This document shows, one piece after another, positions 49,230-57,013 of a stretch of DNA of 64,000 bases. Both the position numbers and the translations under genes were made by a program. Location: the NCBI GenBank assembly GCA_019429225.1, contig JAHYJK010000001.1, positions 38,786 to 102,785 on the forward strand, given 5' to 3'. Numbering within the stretch: position 1 is the stretch's first letter; every line of letters begins with the position of its first letter. The stretch is from Anaerolineaceae bacterium. GTDB lineage: Bacteria; Chloroflexota; Anaerolineae; Anaerolineales; Anaerolineaceae. The notes beneath the pieces are model-generated. The model saw only the letters and a program-made list of their open reading frames with translations. It made no database searches and was not told where the DNA came from.

Positions 49230-50225
49230 ATGGTAACCAATCCCCCACAAAGAAAACGCATAATTTCAGATCAGGAAGCTGAAAATATTTCTCGTGTTGA
49301 GGAATTGGCTTATGAAATAAAAGTCCGCGAGGTTATGACCAGCGATTTGATTAGTTTCTCTCCAGAAATAAAGATGCAGGAAGTTCTGGAAGTATTTCGC
49401 CAAAAAAGGATTTCAGGAGCGCCGATTGTTTCTCCGCTCGGAGATTTAATCGGGATTATATCCATGGAAGATTTGATCCGTTGTCTGGTCGATATGGATG
49501 TAGATTCAACAATCAATAAGTATATGACCACCAAATTGATCACCATTCTTCCAACAGACCCGGTGATCGAAGCATCTAAGAAATTTGTTTCTACAAATTT
49601 TGGCAGACTTCCGGTGGTTGACAAAGATCAAAAATTGGTTGGCATGATCACCAAAGGTGACATCAATCGTGGTCTTTTGCGAGCGCTCGAAACAGATTAC
49701 CAGGAAGAAGAAATTCGTAAATACAGAGCAAGTCATTTATTTGAAGATATTGAATCGGATCGCACCAGCCTTATCCTGCGTTACCAAATACAACAGGGGG
49801 ATTTTGATATTGGTGGTCAGGCTTCTTCCAATATTAAACGGGCATTAATTCGGTTAGGTGCGTCCAAACAAATTGCTCGCCGTTGTGGAATTGCCATCTA
49901 TGAAGCTGAGATGAATCTCATCATACACACAACCGAAGGTGGTGTGTTAAGGGTAGAAATAGAACCTCATCAAATTTCTATTGACGCTTATGATTATGGC
50001 CCTGGCATTAAGGATGTTGATCTGGCGATGAAACCAGGATATTCTACAGCATCGGATGCAGTGCGTGAGATGGGGTTTGGAGCTGGAATGGGTCTTGTAA
50101 ACATTTCGCGTTGTGTTGATCAAATGAAACTGGAATCTGTCTGGGGAAAAGGTTCGCGTTTGAAAATGCGGTTATTCCTGGATTCGGATCATAAAAATAA
50201 TGAATCGGAGAATCAAAAATCATGA
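49230..50225 (+). CDS. CBS-pair protein fused to an anti-sigma-type HATPase
   Basis: The first 150 residues hold two CBS motifs (about 33-85, VREVMTSDLISFSPE; and about 97-150, INKYMTTKLITILP ... GRLPVVDKDQKLVGMITKGDI), which usually bind adenine nucleotides. After a linker, a GHKL ATPase domain of RsbW/anti-sigma type (about 185-315) has N-box YEAEMNLIIHT, DYGPGI and GFGAGMGLVNI. The fusion suggests a nucleotide-sensing kinase or ATP-dependent binding switch. The substrate is not visible; the neighbouring DRTGG proteins are the obvious candidates. Its TGA overlaps the next start codon (ATGA), so the genes are coupled. Confidence 0.85.
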   Translation: MVTNPPQRKRIISDQEAENISRVEELAYEIKVREVMTSDLISFSPEIKMQEVLEVFRQKRISGAPIVSPLGDLIGIISMEDLIRCLVDMDVDSTINKYMTTKLITILPTDPVIEASKKFVSTNFGRLPVVDKDQKLVGMITKGDINRGLLRALETDYQEEEIRKYRASHLFEDIESDRTSLILRYQIQQGDFDIGGQASSNIKRALIRLGASKQIARRCGIAIYEAEMNLIIHTTEGGVLRVEIEPHQISIDAYDYGPGIKDVDLAMKPGYSTASDAVREMGFGAGMGLVNISRCVDQMKLESVWGKGSRLKMRLFLDSDHKNNESENQKS

Positions 50226-50572
50226 GTAATTTAGCAACCATAATAGATAAATTAGAATTAAAGGTATTAACGGAAGAAAAAGATTTTTCACAAATTTTGG
50301 TTAAGAATGGATACACATCTGATCTCTTAAGTTGTGTGATGTCTGGGGCACCCAATTCATCCATCTGGGTAACATTACAGGCACATAATAATATTGTTGC
50401 CGTTGCTGCTCTCCTGGAACTGAGTGCCATCATTATCACCGAAGGTGCAATGCCAGAGCCTGCCACAATCAATAAAGCGAATGAAGAAGGTATTACATTA
50501 TTACAAACAGAACAAAATTCTTTTCACATTGTTGGTAAATTATGGGAATTAGGAATTAGAGCAGAAAAATAG
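50222..50572 (+). CDS. DRTGG-domain protein (second copy)
   Basis: This 116-residue protein resembles the protein at 48834 in plan: LKVLTEEKD, a LLSCVMSGAPNSSIWVTLQAHNNIVAVAALLELSAIIITEG core, and an IVGKLWELGI end. It is paralogous in fold but clearly diverged in sequence. A GGAG SD lies inside the CBS-HATPase gene, with which it overlaps by four bases. The pair of DRTGG proteins flanking a GHKL protein suggests a partner-switch-like arrangement; this is inference. Confidence 0.75.
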   Translation: MSNLATIIDKLELKVLTEEKDFSQILVKNGYTSDLLSCVMSGAPNSSIWVTLQAHNNIVAVAALLELSAIIITEGAMPEPATINKANEEGITLLQTEQNSFHIVGKLWELGIRAEK

Positions 50573-50580
50573 AGAAGATT

Positions 50581-51345
50581 TTGAAAAAATTTCGAGCTGA
50601 TTTACACGTGCACACGGTATTATCTCCGTGTGCAGAAATAGAAATGCTGCCACCTCTGATCGTATCAGAAGCTAAATTTCGAGAAATTGATTTGATTGCG
50701 ATTACCGATCATAACGCTTCTGCAAATATTGATGCAGTTAAAAAAGCAGCTCTTGGTTCGGGATTAACTGTTCTTCCTGGTATGGAATTACAAACTAAAG
50801 AGGAAGTACATGTTCTTTGCCTATTTGATACAATGGATCAAATAATGGAATTTCAACAACTCGTAGATCAAAAACTTCCACCGATTAAAAATCGTCCTGA
50901 CTTTTTTGGTGAACAATTGGTTGTGGATGAGAAAGGAGATTTCATTCGTAAAGAAGATCGGCTTTTAATCACTTCAACATCTTTCAGTTTAAAAGAAGCT
51001 TATCATTGCGTTAATGAAATTGGCGGACTTTTTATGCCAGCACATGTCAATCGTAAAGCAAATGGCTTAATAGAAATTTTAGGTTTTGTACCGAATGATA
51101 TCCCCTTTTTGGCACTTGAATTATCCAGACATATTACTCCGAAGCAAGCCAGAGAAAAATTTCCTCAAATTACTTCGTTCGAACTCATTCAAAATGGTGA
51201 TGTCCACCGATTATCAGAATTTATTGGAACAACAATTTTTGAAATGGAAAATCCTTCCATTAGTGAAATAAAACTTGCATTAAGAAAAGAAGCTAATCGA
51301 TCCTACTTTGTTAATTCCATAAATGAGGAAAGGATGACATTTTAA
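50581..51345 (+). CDS. PHP-domain phosphoesterase-like protein
   Basis: The 254-residue protein has the PHP metal motifs DLHVHTVLSPCAE, ITDHNAS, and later MPAHVNRKANG and NGDVHRL. PHP proteins hydrolyse phosphate esters with two or three metal ions; the substrate here is unknown. The start is a TTG at 50581, as KKFRADLHVHT is the usual N-terminus. It follows the second DRTGG gene by 8 bases. PHP genes of this kind accompany trimeric [FeFe]-hydrogenase operons in other anaerobes. Confidence 0.85.
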   Translation: MKKFRADLHVHTVLSPCAEIEMLPPLIVSEAKFREIDLIAITDHNASANIDAVKKAALGSGLTVLPGMELQTKEEVHVLCLFDTMDQIMEFQQLVDQKLPPIKNRPDFFGEQLVVDEKGDFIRKEDRLLITSTSFSLKEAYHCVNEIGGLFMPAHVNRKANGLIEILGFVPNDIPFLALELSRHITPKQAREKFPQITSFELIQNGDVHRLSEFIGTTIFEMENPSISEIKLALRKEANRSYFVNSINEERMTF

Positions 51346-51366
51346 TTTTTTAAAACAGATAGTGAA

Positions 51367-51379
51367 ATTTGTAACAAAT
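51367..51379. promoter_or_regulatory. Palindrome upstream of the hydrogenase operon
   Basis: ATTTGT-A-ACAAAT is a perfect inverted repeat in the 152-base gap between the PHP gene and NuoE. It could be an operator, for example for a redox sensor such as Rex (consensus half-site near TTGTGA/TTGTTAA), but it is shorter than a Rex site. Confidence 0.3.
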
Positions 51380-51497
51380 CAAGCGCTTTTTCTTAGGGAT
51401 TTATGACTTTCAGCAATGTCGAATAATAATCCCATTAGGTAAACTTGATTAAGGATAAGCAAACAAATTTAATCCTTCATTAATTACGGAGCAATTC

Positions 51498-52004
51498 ATG
51501 GTGAAATACTTAAAAAACATTCCAGCAAACGACCCCTTGATTATTCCTGAACAAAGAGCAATCATTGATCAGATTATTGAGGAACATCGGGATAAACCTG
51601 GAGCTGCAATGGTAGTTCTGGGAGAGGTACAAAGCAAAATTGGATGGGTATCAGAAGCTACTCAAGCGTACCTGGCTGATCAATTAGAGATACCTGTCTC
51701 TACCATTCATGGTGTTGTAACATTTTATTCCTTTTTTACAACCAACCCAAAAGGGAAACACACGATTAAATTCTGTATGGGCACAGCCTGTTATGTAGGA
51801 GGTGTTCCCCAATTAATGGAAAAGGCAAAACAAATATTGGGAATCGATATTGGAGAAACGACACCTGATGGATTGATAACTTTAGAAATATGTCGTTGTG
51901 TGGGTGCTTGCAGTCAGGCACCGGTCATCGTTGTTGATGAGGAAGTACTAGGCAGGGTAAAACCGAATAAACTTCCTCAGGCAATCAAACAGTTACAAAA
52001 TTAG
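51498..52004 (+). CDS. NuoE-like 2Fe-2S subunit (HydC/HndA type), copy 1
   Basis: A 168-residue thioredoxin-like ferredoxin. The four Cys ligands of its [2Fe-2S] cluster lie in [11 protein letters not shown] and CRCVGACSQAPV. It pairs with a NuoF-type flavoprotein to pass electrons from NAD(P)H. The sequence is very close to copy 3 at 61758 and less so to copy 2 at 54849. It is the first of a run: NuoE, small HATPase, HndB-type, NuoF, an order known from HndABCD/HydABC [FeFe] hydrogenases. Confidence 0.92.
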   Translation: MVKYLKNIPANDPLIIPEQRAIIDQIIEEHRDKPGAAMVVLGEVQSKIGWVSEATQAYLADQLEIPVSTIHGVVTFYSFFTTNPKGKHTIKFCMGTACYVGGVPQLMEKAKQILGIDIGETTPDGLITLEICRCVGACSQAPVIVVDEEVLGRVKPNKLPQAIKQLQN

Positions 52005-52020
52005 TTATACGAAATTGTGA

Positions 52021-52569
52021 ATGAAAGAAATATCGTTACATCTACTGGATATTGCAGAAAATAGCATCAAAGCGAATGCATCTCATGTAACGATTTCTAT
52101 TGACGAGAACACACTGGAAGATCGATTAACAATGTCAGTCAAAGACAATGGAAAAGGAATGACCACGGAAATGACTCAAAAAATTGTTGATCCTTTTACC
52201 ACCAGCCGCACAACCCGAAAAGTTGGTTTAGGGATTCCTTTGTTAAAAGCAGCAGCAGAAATGTGCAATGGTTTTTTGACGATTACTTCTCAACCAGGTG
52301 CAGGAACCGAATTGATTGTCCAATTTCAACGCAGTCATATTGATCGCATGCCTTTAGGAGATGTAGCAGGGACGATCCTGCACCTGGTAATCGGTTCACC
52401 TGCAACTCATTGGACATTCAAGTACAAGGTGAATGATAAAGAATTTGAATTTGATGATCAAATCATTAAATCGGAATTGGATGGAATCCCCCTCTCCGAG
52501 CCAATGGTTCTATCATTTATCAGAAATGAATTAAAAGCTGGAATCAGTAATATTTCAATCAATAAATAA
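52021..52569 (+). CDS. Small GHKL-ATPase protein of hydrogenase loci
   Basis: The 182-residue protein has an N-terminal HATPase domain (about 1-105): N-box LLDIAENSIKANA, G1 VKDNGKGM, and VGLGIPLLKAAAEM. A C-terminal part of about 75 residues (SHIDRMPLGDVAGTILHLVIG) is typical of this group and not of histidine kinases. There is no phospho-accepting domain. Homologues sit between the 24-kDa and 51-kDa-like genes of [FeFe]-hydrogenase operons; their role is not known. It is spaced 16 bases from NuoE. Confidence 0.82.
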   Translation: MKEISLHLLDIAENSIKANASHVTISIDENTLEDRLTMSVKDNGKGMTTEMTQKIVDPFTTSRTTRKVGLGIPLLKAAAEMCNGFLTITSQPGAGTELIVQFQRSHIDRMPLGDVAGTILHLVIGSPATHWTFKYKVNDKEFEFDDQIIKSELDGIPLSEPMVLSFIRNELKAGISNISINK

Positions 52570-52598
52570 TAAATCTCAACACAAACAGGAGTAATATT

Positions 52599-52967
52599 AT
52601 GCCCACAATTAAAAGTATTGATGACCTCAAAAGAATTCGAGAAGAAGCACTCAAAAAACAGGGAATGAAAAGTGCCTCCGGCCAAAAACAAATAATCGTA
52701 GGAATGGGAACATGTGGAATCGCGGCAGGAGCTCGAGATACGATGAAAGCTATTCTCGAAAAAATTGAAAAAGATAATTTAAGTGGCATCATCGTCACTC
52801 AAACAGGTTGTATTGGTGTGTGTGAAATGGAACCTATCGTTCAGGTTCAAATTGGTGATGCTCCAAAAATCACCTATGGAAAAGTAACCAAAGATATCGC
52901 TGCAAGAATTGTTGATGAGCATGTATTGGCAGGAATTATTGTTAAAGACCACATAGTTAATATCTAA
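52599..52967 (+). CDS. HndB-type 2Fe-2S ferredoxin domain protein
   Basis: The 122-residue protein has a thioredoxin-like ferredoxin domain with Cys in GMGTCGIAAGAR and TGCIGVCEME, matching HndB of NADP-reducing hydrogenases. Only three cysteines of the usual four-ligand pattern are seen, as in other HndB sequences, so cluster binding may need another ligand. AGGAG precedes the ATG. It sits between the small HATPase and NuoF copy 1 and probably feeds electrons within that complex. Confidence 0.87.
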   Translation: MPTIKSIDDLKRIREEALKKQGMKSASGQKQIIVGMGTCGIAAGARDTMKAILEKIEKDNLSGIIVTQTGCIGVCEMEPIVQVQIGDAPKITYGKVTKDIAARIVDEHVLAGIIVKDHIVNI

Positions 52968-53000
52968 GCAACAAAGCAGATTTTTAGAAAAGCAGGTTAT

Positions 53001-54785
53001 ATGATGAAATACTTTCGAACTCATATCTTAGTATGCGTAGATCCGGAATGTCTATCGAAAGGTGCACATGACATTTTAGACAGTCTTAATGATGAGCTAG
53101 TAGCCACAGGATTAATTGATGAGGTTCAAGTGCTGGAAACCTCAAGGATTGGCGCTTGTTCTCAAGGACCAGAAATGATGGTTTATCCAGAAGGTGTTCA
53201 TTACGCAGGCATGTCAGTCGATGATATTCCTTATCTGGTGGAAGAACATTTCCTCAAAGGTCGAATTGCAAAGAAATTTATTCTCCCAATCAAGTCAACT
53301 AAAGACGAAGAATTATCAGCTCCCACAGCCAAGGAAATTCGAGTTGTTTTAAGAAATTGCGGTGAGATTGATCCGGAAAATATTGAGGAATACATAGCAC
53401 GTGACGGTTATATGGCATTGGCAAAAGTCATTACTGAAATGTCTCAGGATGATGTTATCAATGAGATTAAAAAATCTGGTATACGGGGTCGCGGTGGGGC
53501 AGGATTCCCGACGCATCTAAAATGGAAATTTACACAAAGAGAACAAAGTGATATTCGATATGTTATTTGTAATGCTGATGAAGGCGACCCGGGAGCGTTT
53601 ATGAACCGTCGAGTGCTGGAATCAGACCCACACTCAGTCATAGAAGGCATGATCATCGCTGCCTATGCAATTGGTGCAAGTCAGGGATATGTTTACTGCC
53701 GCGCAGAATATCCAATTGCCGTAAAGACCCTCAATATTGCCATTCAGCAAGCAAAGAATTTAGGTCTTCTGGGTGAAAATATCATGGGGTCAGATTTTTC
53801 CTTCGAATTGGAAGTCCGCATGGGGGCTGGAGCTTTTGTTTGTGGAGAAGAAACTGCTTTAATGAATTCAATTGAAGGAAAACGCGGAGAACCACGTCCA
53901 AGGCCTCCTTTTCCTGCAGTAAGAGGATTGTGGAAAAAACCAACCAATATTAATAATGTTGAAACTTATGCCAATGTCCCTCAAATTATCTTAAAGGGAG
54001 CTGATTGGTTTGCTAGTATGGGCACGGAAAAAAGTAAAGGCACCAAAACTTTCGCAATGGCAGGTGATATTAATCACACAGGTCTGATCGAAGTACCTAT
54101 GGGTATTACACTTCGTGAGATCATCTTCGATATTGGAAACGGCATTCGGGATAACAAAGAATTCAAAGCCATTCAAACCGGCGGACCCATGGGTGGGTGT
54201 TTACCAAAACAATATCTTGATCTTCCTGTGGATTATGAATCGCTTATTCAGGCTGGCTCCATGATGGGATCAGGTGGAATGATCGTCATGGACGAAGACA
54301 CCTGTATGGTCGACATCGCCAGATTTTTTATGGAATTCACTCAGGAGGAGAGTTGCGGAAAATGCACACCATGCCGGGTTGGTACAAAGCGCATTCTGGA
54401 TATTCTCGAAAGAATTTGCGCAGGTCATGGCCGCCAGGGAGACATTGAACAACTTGAAATGCTTTGTTCTGAGATTAAACAAGATTCCCTGTGTGGTCTG
54501 GGTCAAGGTGCACCTAATCCTGTAGAAAGCACGTTAAAACATTTTCGAGATGAGTATGAGGCCCATATTCTTGAAAAACGCTGTCCTGCCAAAGTATGTA
54601 AGGCTTTAATTCGATATCAAATCATCGAAAATACATGCACGGGTTGTACTGTTTGTGCCCGAAATTGCCCGGTAAATGCAATTTCCGGAGAACGCCACCA
54701 GCCACACTTTATTGACCCAGATACCTGTATCCGTTGTGGAATTTGTGTTCAGGTTTGTAATTTTAATGCAATTGAAATTGTTTAA
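53001..54785 (+). CDS. NuoF-like NADH-oxidising flavoprotein (HydB/HndC type), copy 1
   Basis: The 594-residue flavoprotein oxidises NAD(P)H with FMN. Domains in order: a thioredoxin-like 2Fe-2S domain (1-95) in which three of four Cys remain (C12, C17, C53; R49 replaces the fourth); the FMN/NADH domain with GRGGAGFP at 163-170 and [15 protein letters not shown]; a SLBB domain; the N3-type cluster site [12 protein letters not shown]; and two [4Fe-4S] ferredoxin motifs at the C-terminus (CTGCTVCARNCP and CIRCGICVQVC). This is the layout of electron-bifurcating HydB/HndC. No HydA follows; the next genes are NuoE copy 2 and NuoF copy 2. Confidence 0.92.
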   Translation: MMKYFRTHILVCVDPECLSKGAHDILDSLNDELVATGLIDEVQVLETSRIGACSQGPEMMVYPEGVHYAGMSVDDIPYLVEEHFLKGRIAKKFILPIKSTKDEELSAPTAKEIRVVLRNCGEIDPENIEEYIARDGYMALAKVITEMSQDDVINEIKKSGIRGRGGAGFPTHLKWKFTQREQSDIRYVICNADEGDPGAFMNRRVLESDPHSVIEGMIIAAYAIGASQGYVYCRAEYPIAVKTLNIAIQQAKNLGLLGENIMGSDFSFELEVRMGAGAFVCGEETALMNSIEGKRGEPRPRPPFPAVRGLWKKPTNINNVETYANVPQIILKGADWFASMGTEKSKGTKTFAMAGDINHTGLIEVPMGITLREIIFDIGNGIRDNKEFKAIQTGGPMGGCLPKQYLDLPVDYESLIQAGSMMGSGGMIVMDEDTCMVDIARFFMEFTQEESCGKCTPCRVGTKRILDILERICAGHGRQGDIEQLEMLCSEIKQDSLCGLGQGAPNPVESTLKHFRDEYEAHILEKRCPAKVCKALIRYQIIENTCTGCTVCARNCPVNAISGERHQPHFIDPDTCIRCGICVQVCNFNAIEIV

Positions 54786-54848
54786 TTGATGACCCAGAAT
54801 TAATTCAATCATTTCATCAAAATATCATCCCAATTCAAGGAGCAATAC

Positions 54849-55331
54849 ATGACAAGTAAAAATGGAAAAGATCGTTTAATCATCAAAGCCGTTGATTCAG
54901 CGATCGATCATTTTGGAGAAAACCGGGAAGAACTGATCCCAATATTAAATCACGTGAATCGGACACTCGGTTATCTTCCTTCAGAAGCACTGGAGGAAAT
55001 CAGCAACCGATTGAAATCATCCCGATCTCAATTGTTTTCAGTAGCCAGTTTCTACCACATGTTATCTACCAAACCCAGGGGAAAACACGTGATCCAATTT
55101 TGTGAAAGCGCACCTTGCCACGTTGTTGGTGGTCGCGAAGTATGGCAAACATTGAAAGAAACAGTTAACCTGGAAGAAGATGAAACCTCTCCGGATGGAA
55201 AATGGTCCCTCATTACTACCAGCTGTTTAGGGCTTTGTGGAGTAGGTCCGGTGATTGTTATCGATGATGATGCATACGGAAATGTCACACCGGAACAAAT
55301 TAAAGATATTTTAGCCAAATACAGCGACTAG
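54849..55331 (+). CDS. hoxE: NuoE/HoxE-like 2Fe-2S subunit, copy 2
   Basis: A 160-residue thioredoxin-like ferredoxin with all four ligands, in FCESAPCHVVGG and SCLGLCGVGP. The sequence is closer to NuoE of complex I and HoxE than to copies 1 and 3. AAGGAG sits before the ATG. It begins the set that continues with NuoF, a HoxU-like subunit, HoxY and HoxH, so it is the HoxE of a bidirectional [NiFe] hydrogenase. The gene symbol is by context. Confidence 0.85.
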   Translation: MTSKNGKDRLIIKAVDSAIDHFGENREELIPILNHVNRTLGYLPSEALEEISNRLKSSRSQLFSVASFYHMLSTKPRGKHVIQFCESAPCHVVGGREVWQTLKETVNLEEDETSPDGKWSLITTSCLGLCGVGPVIVIDDDAYGNVTPEQIKDILAKYSD

Positions 55332-55341
55332 GAGATTATCG

Positions 55342-56976
55342 ATGAAATCTGTACGATCAATGGTATTAGTCTCAAGCGATCCAATCAGCATGGAACGCGG
55401 TGCTGCACAAGTCTATGAAAACTTGAAATCTGAAATTGAGACATTAGGACTTTCGGAAGAAATATCAATCACGATGATTGGTGATGTTGGACGACATGAT
55501 GCCTTACCTTTTGTAATTGTTTATCCCGAAGCCACCATTTATGGTCCTGTAAAACCCGAAAATGCCCAATATTTGGTAGAAGAACATTTATACAAGGGGC
55601 GTGTGGTGCATGAATTACAGGCTGCGCATAAAGAATTAACCGGAAAAATTGCCTGGGTAAACGCCAGAAAAGGAACCTTGCCGGCAGAACAGCGAATTGT
55701 TCTACAACGAGTGGGAATTATTGATCCCGAAAATATCGAAGAATATATCATCAATGATGGCTATCAATCTTTAGGAAAAGTGCTTTCAGAAATGAGCCCA
55801 AAAGACGTCATTGAGGAAGTGAAAGCTTCCGGACTTCGTGGACGTGGTGGAGCAGGTTTTCCTACCGGGTTGAAATGGGGATTTGTTTCAGGTACACCTG
55901 CCAAGAAAAAATATGTGATTTGCAATGGAGATGAGTCTGAACCAGGCACATTCAAAGATCGTCTGATTCTGGAGGGTGATCCCCACAGTATCATTGAGGC
56001 AATGTCGATAGCTGCTTATGCTGTTGGAGCAAATGAAGGTTTTATTTACATACGTGGTGAATACCTGCTTGCACAGGAACGGCTTAAGAAAGCCATAAAG
56101 CAAGCCTATGATTACGGAATTTTAGGAGAAAAAATCTTCGGTACAGATTTCAATTTCGATATTCATGTTCATAGTGGTGCCGGAGCTTATATTTGTGGAG
56201 AGGAAACTGCACTTATTGAATCGATTGAAGGGAAAAGAGGGGAACCACGAGCTCGGCCTCCTTATCCAACTTCCCATGGTTTATGGGGAAAGCCAACCTT
56301 AGTAAATAATGTAGAAACATTGGCAAATATTCCAGCGATCCTCCGCAATGGCGGAAAATGGTATCGAAGTTTTGGCACCCCTTCCAGTCCAGGCACAAAA
56401 GTTTATACAATTTTAGGGAATGTCAATGTGACTGGATTAATTGAAGTACCAATGGGCATCACATTACGAGAAGTAATCGCCATTTACGCCAAAGGGATGA
56501 AAAGCGACGTTAGCTTTAAAGTTGCTCAAACCGGTGGGTCCAGTGGTTCTATCATTCCAGCAAGTTTACAGGATACGCCAATGGACTTCGACTCTTTCCA
56601 AAACGCTGGTGTCTCTTTAGGTTCTGGTGCATTGTTGATATGTGATGAAAATACCTGTGTTTTGGACCTGGCAAAAGTGCTGCAAAATTTCTTCAAAAAA
56701 GAGAGCTGTGGAAAGTGTAATCCTTGCCGAATTGGGAATGAAAGGGCTTATCAAATTTTGGAGAATATTTCTCAGGGAACTGGCACCATGCAGGATTTAG
56801 ATGATCTGGCCATGATCAGCAAAAACCTTTTTGAGCTTTCAAATTGCGGTCTGGGTCAGACAGCTGGCTCCCCGATAAGAGATATATTGAACCATTATCG
56901 TGCTGAAGTAGAAGCCCATATTAGATTAAAAGTTTGTCCATCCGGCGTATGTCCGATGAGTGGCAAAAGATTATAA
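55342..56976 (+). CDS. hoxF: NuoF/HoxF-like flavoprotein, copy 2, with degenerate N-terminal domain
   Basis: The FMN/NADH-binding core ([29 protein letters not shown], which is the complex I NuoF type) and the N3 cluster site (ESCGKCNPCRIG) look intact. Two things differ from copy 1. The N-terminal thioredoxin-like domain (1-95) has lost its iron-sulfur ligands: Ser11, Ser16, Asp48 and His52 align with the Cys positions. And the protein ends at CPSGVCPMSGKRL without the C-terminal ferredoxin domain. It is 544 residues long. It starts 10 bases after HoxE and is followed by the HoxU-like gene. Confidence 0.87.
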   Translation: MKSVRSMVLVSSDPISMERGAAQVYENLKSEIETLGLSEEISITMIGDVGRHDALPFVIVYPEATIYGPVKPENAQYLVEEHLYKGRVVHELQAAHKELTGKIAWVNARKGTLPAEQRIVLQRVGIIDPENIEEYIINDGYQSLGKVLSEMSPKDVIEEVKASGLRGRGGAGFPTGLKWGFVSGTPAKKKYVICNGDESEPGTFKDRLILEGDPHSIIEAMSIAAYAVGANEGFIYIRGEYLLAQERLKKAIKQAYDYGILGEKIFGTDFNFDIHVHSGAGAYICGEETALIESIEGKRGEPRARPPYPTSHGLWGKPTLVNNVETLANIPAILRNGGKWYRSFGTPSSPGTKVYTILGNVNVTGLIEVPMGITLREVIAIYAKGMKSDVSFKVAQTGGSSGSIIPASLQDTPMDFDSFQNAGVSLGSGALLICDENTCVLDLAKVLQNFFKKESCGKCNPCRIGNERAYQILENISQGTGTMQDLDDLAMISKNLFELSNCGLGQTAGSPIRDILNHYRAEVEAHIRLKVCPSGVCPMSGKRL

Positions 56977-57013
56977 GTAATGAATTTTTATAATTGAACG
57001 AAGGAGAAACGCT

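Noticed and set aside
50044..50472. 142-residue reverse ORF
   Set aside because: It is antisense to the CBS-HATPase and second DRTGG genes, which are coupled and family-supported.
51367..51379. A true Rex operator
   Set aside because: The palindrome is shorter than the usual Rex site and lacks the internal spacing, so it is kept only as an unassigned candidate.
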